7,778 bases of DNA from a bacterium (GCA_947377595.1 CANCGK010000041.1:1-7778); one strand, 5' to 3'. Positions 1 through 5,523 are shown, counted from the stretch's first letter. Notes: generated from the sequence alone by a model not told the origin. Numbers and translations: made by a program.

Positions 1-78
1 TCATGTTATGAATAATACCATACTAGATTATTTTTTCTAGAAAAATGCGATTTTAACTGCCTGCTGAGTAGTTACATG

Positions 79-145
79 CATGATTTTAACAAATGGGAGG
101 GGGTGTGATTTTAAAATACTGATCAGATCGAGACATGCAAGCAAT
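79..145. repeat. Left block (A) of a split intergenic repeat
   Basis: This 67-nt block matches 1665-1730 almost throughout. Both begin CATGATTTTAACAAATG and end AGATCGAGACATGCAAGCAAT. Differences are confined to the G-rich core (GGGAGGGGGTG here, GAAGGAGGTG there, one base longer here) and two bases near the middle (TGATC against TCATT). In the other copy this block runs directly into the terminator block; here the two are separated by about 800 bases carrying the toxin-antitoxin genes. No function is known to me. It contains a self-complementary ATTTTAAAAT and lies 120 bases before the mntA start. Confidence 0.85.
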
Positions 146-201
146 TTGAGCCTATGCGCTTACATGAAGATACAAAAAAGTTACATAATTTTGTAGCATC
201 A

Positions 202-230
202 TTGAAAATCACAGATCAATTTGTTATTAT
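202..230 (+). promoter_or_regulatory. Candidate promoter of mntA-hepT
   Basis: TTGAAA at 202-207 and TATTAT at 225-230 are separated by exactly 17 bases, a good match to a housekeeping sigma promoter. Transcription would start near 237, about 30 bases before the mntA start codon. It lies inside the inserted segment, so the cassette carries its own promoter. Confidence 0.45.
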
Positions 231-266
231 TTTTATAATAATTAAACTTTACTACATGGAGAAATC

Positions 267-560
267 ATGGATCAAACTCATGTATCATCTCTTGCAAAAT
301 ATCAATTCATTTCTAAAATCAAACAATTACCTTTCGTTGAAAAAATAATATTATTTGGTTCTCGCGCTCGAGGTACACACTTATCAAGATCAGATATAGA
401 TTTAGCTATCATTTGCCCAACAGCACAAAAAGATCAATGGCAAAAAATTATAACTATAATTGATGCAGCAGACACGTTACTTTCTATAGATTGCGTTAAT
501 TTTGATATGATCGATGAAGCATTAAAACAAAGAATTTTAATTGACGGGATACCTTTATGA
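267..560 (+). CDS. mntA: MntA-type nucleotidyltransferase antitoxin (MNT domain)
   Basis: This 97-residue protein is a minimal DNA polymerase beta-type nucleotidyltransferase. It shows the defining GSX10DXD motif: G31-S32, then D43 and D45, in the context FGSRARG...SDIDLAI. D75 (in SIDCVNF) is the likely third metal-binding carboxylate. In characterised MntA-HepT pairs this enzyme transfers AMP from ATP to a tyrosine next to the toxin's active site, which silences it. The start is supported by GGAG at 258-261, five bases upstream. The stop overlaps the hepT start (ATGA, 557-560), indicating translational coupling. All visible catalytic residues are present, so the antitoxin looks intact even though its partner is interrupted. 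The length is typical for the family. The family call is firm; AMPylation activity is inferred from family knowledge. Confidence 0.9.
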   Translation: MDQTHVSSLAKYQFISKIKQLPFVEKIILFGSRARGTHLSRSDIDLAIICPTAQKDQWQKIITIIDAADTLLSIDCVNFDMIDEALKQRILIDGIPL

Positions 561-940
561 CAGACGAAACAAAAATAGTTTTCGCGCAACTTGAGCAAGC
601 CTTAGAACGACTTGAAGAAATGGTCAATCTACCTGTTCATGAGCATAGAGCTGAAATTGATTCAACGATTCACAGATTTGAATTTACTATCGAACTTTTT
701 TGGAAAGCTTAAAAAAAGAAACTCCTCGATGATTATGGTATCGAAGTGCATGGTCCAAAACCAGTTTTACAACAAGCGTACATACATAAATTGATCGACG
801 AAGAACATATCTGGTTAAATATGTTATCTGATCGAAATCTAACCTCGCATACCTATAAACAGGCTCTAGCGGATCAAATTTATGCAAACATTAAATTGTA
901 TGTCCCATTTTTAAAGCAAGAACTAAAAAAATGCCGTTAA
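557..940 (+). pseudogene. hepT: HEPN toxin, HepT/HI0074 family, interrupted by an in-frame TAA
   Basis: Read from ATG at 557, the product is a HI0074-type HEPN-domain protein of about 127 codons. HepT toxins are HEPN ribonucleases held inactive by MntA. Codon 52 (710-712) is TAA, between ...FELFWKA and KKKLLDDYGIEV.... Family members have a leucine or similar residue there, so TTA to TAA by one T-to-A change is the simplest explanation. The frame then stays open to TAA at 938-940, and homology continues in the same frame, so this is a nonsense change, not a frameshift. The active-site motif RX4HXY lies after the stop (R93, H98, Y100, RNLTSHTY). The 51-residue product made before the stop therefore lacks it. 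A GTG at 746 could in principle restart a 64-residue fragment keeping the motif, but I see no clear ribosome-binding site for it. The start overlaps the mntA stop by 4 bases. Readthrough or a sequencing error are alternatives. Confidence 0.85.
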
Positions 941-945
941 AATTG

Positions 946-1003
946 ATGTTGTAATTTTTAATAATAAAAAACGACTCTCGAAATGAAAGTCGTTTTTTAT
1001 TAT
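946..1003. terminator. Right block (C1) of the split repeat: strong bidirectional hairpin terminator
   Basis: 961-976 and 988-1003 form a perfect 16-bp stem (ATAATAAAAAACGACT with AGTCGTTTTTTATTAT) around an 11-nt loop, CTCGAAATGAA. The A-run on one arm and T-run on the other let it act on both strands: after hepT (plus) and after the 1039-1605 gene (minus). The leader 946-960 plus the hairpin core match 1729-1783, with a 2-base indel in the stem. The identical loop in both copies shows shared origin, not independent terminators. Confidence 0.9.
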
Positions 1004-1038
1004 CAATACAAAATAAGATTTTTGAACATCATAAAAAA

Positions 1039-1605
1039 TTAATTTGATGTTCTTTCCCAAGCGGTCATGCAAATAGTAAAAGCTGTAAGACCAACACAAG
1101 TAATCCCAGCTTCTGATATATCTAAATTCTTCTCAGAAAGAGAAGAATATAAGACAGCATCACCTATACATCCTGCAATAGCTGCTAATGCATATACCCC
1201 TGCTTGAGTATTTTTACCTAGGTTTGATGAAGGTATACCAATTTTTTGTAAGACCTTATCTGAAGAAATTGCCACAGATCCCAAAACTGGTAAAACTGTC
1301 AGCGCTTCTATACTATTAATCACATTCTGTGTATTGTCTTGACCCAATGCTTGATTCAAGCCTAAAGATGCTGCCCCAGAACTAGAATATTTTCCAACTA
1401 CAGATGATAATCCTACTCCTAGCGCAAATCCAATTTCTCCAGCTACTTGTCGCCTACAAGCATCATTAACAATAGAAGCCCATGAATCATCTTTTAATTT
1501 TGAAGAAGGTAAATTTATATCAAATTGAGGAGCGGAAGACTCAACAATAAAAAATTGTCCTGCAAATAACAGACTGATGATCAAACTTGCTTGTAAATTT
1601 TTCAT
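1039..1605 (-). CDS. Uncharacterised exported/membrane protein, paralogue of the 1792-2274 gene
   Basis: I do not recognise this 188-residue protein. It begins MKNL, followed by a hydrophobic signal sequence (about residues 5-21) with a possible cleavage after SSA25. Four later hydrophobic stretches lie at about 55-71, 99-114, 136-155 and 163-182, rich in Ala, Gly and Ser, with Cys50, 146, 170 and 179. I place the start at 1605, not at the ATG at 1623. AAAGG lies nine bases before 1605, and the same arrangement precedes the MKNL start of the neighbouring gene. The last two stretches form a hairpin with a SEAGITCVGLTA turn region that resembles PEAVCLGTSA in the neighbour. The gene is followed by the strong C1 terminator, so it is probably transcribed alone. 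Location in or across the inner membrane is inferred from hydrophobicity only. Confidence 0.75.
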   Translation of the reverse strand: MKNLQASLIISLLFAGQFFIVESSAPQFDINLPSSKLKDDSWASIVNDACRRQVAGEIGFALGVGLSSVVGKYSSSGAASLGLNQALGQDNTQNVINSIEALTVLPVLGSVAISSDKVLQKIGIPSSNLGKNTQAGVYALAAIAGCIGDAVLYSSLSEKNLDISEAGITCVGLTAFTICMTAWERTSN

Positions 1606-1626
1606 ACAAGAAAACCTTTGCATTTT

Positions 1627-1678
1627 ATTATAAAACTTATTGCTTCTTATAGAATATCAAAATTCATGATTTTAACAA
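1627..1678 (-). promoter_or_regulatory. Candidate promoter region of the 1039-1605 gene
   Basis: Two alternatives are visible on the minus strand. One uses TTGTTA at 1673-1678, inside the repeat, with TATTCT at 1651-1656 (16-base spacer) and gives a leader of about 40 bases. The other uses a consensus TATAAT at 1627-1632 with a poor -35 (TTCTAT, 1649-1654) and would start almost at the ribosome-binding site. The first fits translation better and would mean the repeat supplies the -35 element. Confidence 0.3.
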
Positions 1679-1783
1679 ATGAAGGAGGTGTGATTTTAAA
1701 ATACTCATTAGATCGAGACATGCAAGCAATGTTGCAATTTTTAATAACAAAACAACAACTCTCGAAATGAAAGTCGTTGTTTT
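1665..1783. repeat. Uninterrupted copy of the A+C repeat (empty-site version)
   Basis: 1665-1730 (66 nt) matches 79-145, and 1729-1783 matches 946-1003, here joined without intervening DNA. The unit lies between the two paralogous minus-strand genes: downstream of the 1792-2274 gene, whose terminator it contains, and upstream of the 1039-1605 gene. The core holds AAGGAGGTG (1682-1690), a perfect complement of the usual 16S rRNA 3' end, but no start codon follows at a usable distance. The arrangement gene-C-A seen twice on the minus strand points to tandem duplication of a gene plus its 3' flank. Confidence 0.85.
1749..1783 (-). terminator. Hairpin terminator (C2) after the 1792-2274 gene
   Basis: 1749-1760 (AAAACAACAACT) pairs with 1772-1783 (AGTCGTTGTTTT) around the loop CTCGAAATGAA. 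The 12-bp stem has a single A-C mismatch (1757 with 1775). On the minus strand it follows the stop codon by about 8 bases and leads into a T-rich run (TTGTTTTGTTATT). The loop is identical to that of C1; the stem has diverged to a weaker form. Confidence 0.75.
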
Positions 1784-1791
1784 ACACAATG

Positions 1792-2274
1792 TTATTCATT
1801 CATTATTTTCATATTTTTAGATATACCTGCTGCTGCAATAAATACTCCTGTGAGCGCTGCACATTCTGCAGGCGTCAACAAACTACCTTTAGTCAATGAC
1901 AAAGCAATGCAGGGCGTTGCAGCTAAAGCTGATAAAATAACTGCTTGCATAGACTTATTTTGTTCTAAAGAAATCACCTGATCTACAATATTATACGATG
2001 CAACACCTGTTACTAAAGCAGAGGTGCCTAGACATACAGCTTCAGGCGCATGAAAGCGTTTTTGATCAGATTGTAAATATGCTATTCCATAAGATGTTGC
2101 TGTTGTAGCTATCAGCCCACTTTGAACACCTATTAATATTTTTGAACCATCTATAATACAGTCTGTTAAAACATCATTCATTGAACTATTTTGCAAAATT
2201 ACATGTTCTTGAATAGTAAAACCTTGATGAAAATTAAATAATCCTATTATGAACATAATTTTTAAATTTTTCAT
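1792..2274 (-). CDS. Uncharacterised exported/membrane protein, paralogue of the 1039-1605 gene
   Basis: This 160-residue protein has no family I recognise. It starts MKNLKIMFIIGLF, a signal-like hydrophobic N-terminus. Four further hydrophobic stretches follow at about 46-67, 78-97, 111-127 and 135-151. The second and fourth begin with similar sequence (APEAVCLGTSALVTG and TPAECAALTGVFIA), so the protein looks like a doubled two-helix hairpin. I choose 2274 because AAAGG lies eight bases upstream and the leader plus MKNL start closely match the 1039-1605 gene; the ATG at 2331 lies within the candidate promoter. The layout (signal, a D-(x)-C near residue 39, four Ala/Gly-rich segments) parallels that gene, which supports distant paralogy, though residue identity is low outside the start. 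It lies 112 bases downstream of the transporter gene. Function unknown. Confidence 0.75.
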   Translation of the reverse strand: MKNLKIMFIIGLFNFHQGFTIQEHVILQNSSMNDVLTDCIIDGSKILIGVQSGLIATTATSYGIAYLQSDQKRFHAPEAVCLGTSALVTGVASYNIVDQVISLEQNKSMQAVILSALAATPCIALSLTKGSLLTPAECAALTGVFIAAAGISKNMKIMNE

Positions 2275-2306
2275 ACAAAGCACCTTTATTAAACAATTAA
2301 TTATAT

Positions 2307-2336
2307 TGTATAGATTAACATGATTATTCATAACAA
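2307..2336 (-). promoter_or_regulatory. Weak candidate promoter of the 1792-2274 gene
   Basis: On the minus strand TTGTTA (2331-2336) and TATACA (2307-2312) are 18 bases apart, giving a start near 2300 and a leader of about 25 bases that contains the AAAGG site. The overlapping TACAAT and TATAAT make the exact -10 uncertain. Confidence 0.3.
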
Positions 2337-2386
2337 AACAACTGGTATGATACTTTTTAAAGCATATTCACTTCATATTCAAAAAA

Positions 2387-3286
2387 TCATTCCAGTACAA
2401 GTTCTTCTTGATAAAAAATATATAAACCACAACTTAAAGCAATTAATGAAATCAAAGAAATTGTAGAAATAGCATGTCCTAAAAATATCCATGCATATAA
2501 TAATCCGAATGTTGGTTCTAAAAAGCTTGCGAAGGCTATAAATGTTGGACTATATCGTTTGAGTAAATGTGCGTATAAATTGTAAGCAACAGCAGTCAAT
2601 ATCGCAAACAAAAGGAGCAACCACCAAAAATCATCCGTTAAGATCATAGTAATTTTAAAATATAGATGCATAGTCCATGCAATGATCAAAGTCGTCAAGC
2701 CACCAACTATCAAAGCAGCTCCAGTAATTAATGTCGATGGTGCATGGATCGTTGTATGCATGTCACGATTTAAAATCCATCCATAAGCAAATGCTATGAC
2801 AGCACAACCAAATACAACATAACCTAACATTGCCATATACCAAGCAGCTGCATGATTGGATCCATGAGCTGCTTGTAAAATAATCGGAATTACGGCAGTA
2901 AAACCTATCAAAAGACCTATGATTTTTTTCGGTGATAATTTTTCATCTTGTAAAATATATAACAATAATGCCGTAATAAATGGTGCAAGAACAAACACAA
3001 AACAGGCTTTTATCGGATCAACATACTGCATCGCCCAAGAAAATCCAATGGCAGAAATACAATACAAACACAATGCATATTTAAAAAATGAAAGAGAACA
3101 CAATGACCATAATTGCGCAAGGATATTTTTTCTATGATGCATAAAATGCAAGCTCAACAATATCACTCCCGCTCCAAAAAATCGCATACCGGCAACGAAA
3201 AAAGGATAATGATGTACTTGTAAAATCAAACTACCTAAAAACATGGTTCCCGTAAAACACAGATACAAAAATGCAATAGATATCAT
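2387..3286 (-). CDS. EamA/DMT-superfamily inner-membrane transporter
   Basis: The product has 299 residues and about ten hydrophobic helices, the usual size and topology of drug/metabolite transporters built from two EamA repeats. Repeat 1 ends with VDPIKACFVFVLAPFITALLLYILQ followed by DEKLSPKKIIGLLIGF, the conserved E-x-L-S-x-x-x-x-x-G turn. Repeat 2 has SPTFIAFASFLEPTFGLL and then FLGHAIS, where most relatives have GE, so the second repeat lacks the usual glutamate. Substrates in this superfamily range over amino acids, metabolites and nucleotide sugars; the sequence does not tell which. I choose 3286 because AAGGA lies five bases upstream and the hydrophobic first helix begins at once; an upstream in-frame start at 3358 would fall in the promoter. 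It is transcribed divergently from the 3419 gene. No convincing terminator follows, so readthrough into the 1792-2274 gene is possible. Confidence 0.88.
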   Translation of the reverse strand: MISIAFLYLCFTGTMFLGSLILQVHHYPFFVAGMRFFGAGVILLSLHFMHHRKNILAQLWSLCSLSFFKYALCLYCISAIGFSWAMQYVDPIKACFVFVLAPFITALLLYILQDEKLSPKKIIGLLIGFTAVIPIILQAAHGSNHAAAWYMAMLGYVVFGCAVIAFAYGWILNRDMHTTIHAPSTLITGAALIVGGLTTLIIAWTMHLYFKITMILTDDFWWLLLLFAILTAVAYNLYAHLLKRYSPTFIAFASFLEPTFGLLYAWIFLGHAISTISLISLIALSCGLYIFYQEELVLE

Positions 3287-3329
3287 ACAATTCCTTTTTA
3301 TAAAAATAAACCAAAGCAATCTTTGGATC

Positions 3330-3358
3330 AGTATAAACATTGCATTCTTACAATACAA
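3330..3358 (-). promoter_or_regulatory. Promoter of the EamA transporter gene
   Basis: On the minus strand TTGTAT (3353-3358) and TATACT (3330-3335) are separated by exactly 17 bases. The predicted start near 3323 gives a leader of about 37 bases with AAGGA before the ATG. It interlocks with the opposing promoter at 3340-3367. Confidence 0.5.
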
Positions 3359-3367
3359 GATTATACT
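3340..3367 (+). promoter_or_regulatory. Promoter of the 3419-4519 gene
   Basis: TTGCAT (3340-3345) and TATACT (3362-3367) are 16 bases apart. Transcription would begin near 3374, giving a leader of about 45 bases. Its -35 lies within the spacer of the opposite-strand promoter, so polymerase binding at the two should be mutually exclusive. Confidence 0.45.
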
Positions 3368-3418
3368 ATTTGTCGAATTATTTTATCTTTATATATCAAC
3401 ATAAACTCAAGGATTTTT

Positions 3419-4519
3419 ATGAAATTATTTCATGGAATAATGTATATACTTTTATATGGAATGTATCACACTATAGAATGCTCTAAGCAACAACCTAAAG
3501 TTAGACCAGGAGCTGATCAATCACATGCATTACCAAATCCATTAAGTTTTTCATCCCTTGATGATGCTCGTGATTCTCATCAAAATTTGATGAGAAGACC
3601 TATATATTCTCATACGCCCAGCACTCAAAACCCGAGCTCATCAAATACGTTGATAACACCTGGTGCTCAAGATAGCAATTGTGATGATAGTTTTCTTGTT
3701 ATTACAGAGGCTGATTGTTTTGAAGCGGAAAAATACCTTGAATCAAAAACTTTCGATTCATCTGCGATTTTCACACAAGTAGTCGATACCACTTTAAAGT
3801 GCACAAAACTTGCTCAGCAAAATTTACCGGGCCTTCAAAAAGCAACTGAACGCGTTATAGTTGCAGCAATGCCGCAAGTTGCATATGCAGCTCAAGGAAC
3901 AATAAAAGCTGCTCAAGCCATATCAGATGCTACTCAGGTAGGGGCTCAAGCTGTATCAGACATGTTATTATTAAACCCTACTGCAAGAATTGATGCTCAT
4001 TTGCATGATAAATCAAGTCTTAATGCCGCAATTGCCCATGACGCTATTGCATTAAGTCACGATTTACAAGCTGCTATTGATGAACATTTTAAACAATTAT
4101 CTGATCAATCATCTGAACAACCAAAGATGATATCATCACAAATCAAATTATATAAGATGTTGCAAGTTAAAAAACAATTAGAAGAAAAACGAAGCATGAC
4201 TTTTACTTTCGACAGAACCAAAATAACAACATATCATGAACAGCAACTGCAAACATTGAAAAAAATCATAAAAACAGAACTGCAATACTGCCAACGACAT
4301 CAAGCTGAGCTTGAAGAAGATATTGCGCGCGCTCATGAAAATTTTGAAAATAAAATGAATATATCTAGAGATAATATTGCTAAAACTGCTGCAAATACAA
4401 GAAAGATCTCCATTCTTGCAGGAAAGCAACCTCATAGACTAACATCTGCAACAAATTTTGAAGACTTAGCAAGCTTTAAAGATTTTATAGCAAAAGTAAC
4501 AAAGCCTTCAGACAGCTGA
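3419..4519 (+). CDS. Uncharacterised exported coiled-coil protein
   Basis: This 366-residue protein belongs to no family I can name. Residues 1-21 (MKLFHGIMYILLYGMYHTIEC) look like a short signal sequence. Residues 22-86 are Ser/Pro/Asn-rich and probably disordered. Residues 89-95 form an acidic-hydrophobic patch, DDSFLVI. Residues 146-182 are an Ala/Gln-rich amphipathic segment (VIVAAMPQVAYAAQGTIKAAQ onward). About 243-335 is strongly helical and charged, with heptad-like spacing typical of a coiled coil. I choose 3419 because AAGGA (3409-3413) lies five bases before it and the signal sequence starts there; the longer reading from 3323 begins upstream of the promoter. The next gene in the same direction, 95 bases on, has the same layout (signal, disorder, C-terminal coiled coil), so the two may act together in the periplasm, at the surface or as secreted proteins. 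That is inference. Confidence 0.75.
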   Translation: MKLFHGIMYILLYGMYHTIECSKQQPKVRPGADQSHALPNPLSFSSLDDARDSHQNLMRRPIYSHTPSTQNPSSSNTLITPGAQDSNCDDSFLVITEADCFEAEKYLESKTFDSSAIFTQVVDTTLKCTKLAQQNLPGLQKATERVIVAAMPQVAYAAQGTIKAAQAISDATQVGAQAVSDMLLLNPTARIDAHLHDKSSLNAAIAHDAIALSHDLQAAIDEHFKQLSDQSSEQPKMISSQIKLYKMLQVKKQLEEKRSMTFTFDRTKITTYHEQQLQTLKKIIKTELQYCQRHQAELEEDIARAHENFENKMNISRDNIAKTAANTRKISILAGKQPHRLTSATNFEDLASFKDFIAKVTKPSDS

Positions 4520-4545
4520 TTAAATCAATGTTTTAAAAATAACAA

Positions 4546-4574
4546 TTGAATATTTTTTTATAAATTTTTATACT
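4546..4574 (+). promoter_or_regulatory. Promoter of the 4615-5499 gene
   Basis: TTGAAT (4546-4551) and TATACT (4569-4574) have a 17-base spacer. The start near 4581 would give a leader of about 34 bases with AAGGA at 4603-4607. A second pair (TTGCGT 4574-4579, TATAAA 4597-4602) has good spacing but would start transcription downstream of the ribosome-binding site, so I prefer the first. Confidence 0.5.
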
Positions 4575-4614
4575 TGCGTGAAATATTTTATTTTTTTATA
4601 AAAAGGAATGGCTT

Positions 4615-5499
4615 ATGAAAATTTCTCGCATATTTTTGTCAGCAATGATTTTATTTTCTATGCAATCATCTTTATTTGGCATGAGACCTTCAATAGATGA
4701 TAAGGACGTTGTTGTCGTTGAAGAACAGACTCATGTTGACATGCCTACAATAGATGATCATGACGTTGTTATCGTTGCAACACAAACTCTTGTTCGCAGA
4801 AAAAGTCATGATGGAACACGCGATGGAAAATTTGGATCAGCTCAAGATACATTCTCTAAATTAGGAAATTCATACAACCCACTATTTGGTACACAAAATC
4901 AAGTGTATGATATTGGATCTGATGAACAAGCTCCTGCACGTTGGACACCATTTGCAGCACAAATCGGAGATACAATAACCTCTATCAACGATCTTAAAAA
5001 ATGGGAGAGTACGATTACAAGAAAAGAACAAGAATGTCCCTCTGTAGACTGGACTCCTTTACAAGAATCTAAAATAAAAGCTCAAAAGCTCATTGCAACT
5101 GATAGACATGATCGTTTTAAACAATGCAATACACAAATAACAAGAATTTTACTTGCTGTTCATGATAGAACAACACAACATAATAAAGATATAAGGACAA
5201 GCTCAATTGCACTTGAAAAAAAAATATTCGATGTAGTATCTAGTCTGAGATCTCGTCACAAAGCTGATGTTGCAGCACAAAAGAAAGCTTTAGAAGAAGA
5301 ATTAAGTGAATTGCAAATTTCAATACAATCAGAAGCGAAAATTGCTCGCAATATAAAATCTGATTTTAATAGCACTCAGCCATCTAATCCTATTACACAC
5401 AAATTACTTATACCATATAAAGTTATTCAACAATTAGATCATGCTCAATTAGTAAAAATAGCTGCCGCAACTGCTGCAAAAACAAAAAGCTGTTGTTAA
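4615..5499 (+). CDS. Uncharacterised exported protein with N-terminal tandem repeat and C-terminal Cys-Cys
   Basis: I do not recognise this 294-residue protein. Residues 1-22 are a clear signal peptide (MKISRIFLSAMILFSMQSSL, then FG). Residues 25-43 and 44-62 are a tandem 19-residue repeat with core P-[ST]-I-D-D-x-D-V-V-[VI]-V. Two WTP motifs occur at 110-112 and 146-148. About 195-250 is a long charged helix that probably forms a coiled coil. The last residues are AAATAAKTKSCC, ending in Cys293-Cys294. The only other cysteines are 141 and 171. The start is supported by AAGGA seven bases upstream and by the signal peptide. The gene has its own candidate promoter and is closed 24 bases after the stop by a strong terminator. 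Architecture resembles the 3419-4519 product. A secreted or periplasmic role, possibly host-directed, is inference. Confidence 0.78.
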   Translation: MKISRIFLSAMILFSMQSSLFGMRPSIDDKDVVVVEEQTHVDMPTIDDHDVVIVATQTLVRRKSHDGTRDGKFGSAQDTFSKLGNSYNPLFGTQNQVYDIGSDEQAPARWTPFAAQIGDTITSINDLKKWESTITRKEQECPSVDWTPLQESKIKAQKLIATDRHDRFKQCNTQITRILLAVHDRTTQHNKDIRTSSIALEKKIFDVVSSLRSRHKADVAAQKKALEEELSELQISIQSEAKIARNIKSDFNSTQPSNPITHKLLIPYKVIQQLDHAQLVKIAAATAAKTKSCC

Positions 5500-5523
5500 A
5501 TAAATTACACAAACTTTTATACC

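Larger units (their letters stand above)
146..945 (+). other. Segment inserted between the two repeat blocks (toxin-antitoxin cassette)
   Basis: The uninterrupted copy at 1665-1783 reads GCAATGTTG across the point where this copy reads GCAAT, then this segment, then ATGTTG. The segment is therefore bounded precisely by the two repeat blocks, with only AT shared at the junction. It contains a promoter, mntA and hepT and nothing else recognisable. I see no transposase, no terminal inverted repeats (start TTGAGCC, end AAAATTG) and no long target duplication. It could be an insertion into one copy, or the other copy could have lost it; the sequence alone does not decide. Confidence 0.55.

Noticed and set aside
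5..16. 12-nt match GTTATGAATAAT to the minus strand near 2331, suggesting a third copy of the paralogue leader
   Set aside because: The match does not extend on either side and is within chance for AT-rich sequence.
2..40. Possible C-terminal tail of a gene cut by the left edge (frame open from position 2 to TAG at 38-40)
   Set aside because: Only 12 codons are visible, too few to separate from chance in AT-rich DNA.
154..348. 64-codon plus-strand frame overlapping the start of mntA
   Set aside because: It has no ribosome-binding site, crosses the mntA promoter and start in another frame, and shows no recognisable protein features.
710..712. Reassigned TAA codon (alternative genetic code)
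   Set aside because: TAA ends mutL, the 4615-5499 gene and both small membrane protein genes, so it is an ordinary stop in this genome.
710..717. Programmed slippage at the A-run following hepT codon 51 (A AAA AAG heptamer)
   Set aside because: The zero-frame TAA precedes the slippery run, and the downstream homology is in the same frame, so neither ribosomal nor transcriptional slippage is needed or would bypass the stop.
687..887. Minus-strand frame opposite hepT
   Set aside because: It is a shadow of the interrupted HEPN gene, whose family motifs lie on the plus strand.
146..945. Insertion sequence or transposon carrying mntA-hepT
   Set aside because: No transposase, no terminal inverted repeats and no target duplication beyond AT are visible, so I describe it only as an inserted segment.
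1689..1769. Short reading frame from GTG through repeat B and terminator C2 (about 26 codons, ending at TGA before the hairpin's right arm)
   Set aside because: The Shine-Dalgarno-like core is too close to the GTG, the frame runs through a terminator hairpin, and copy A has a stop after five codons.
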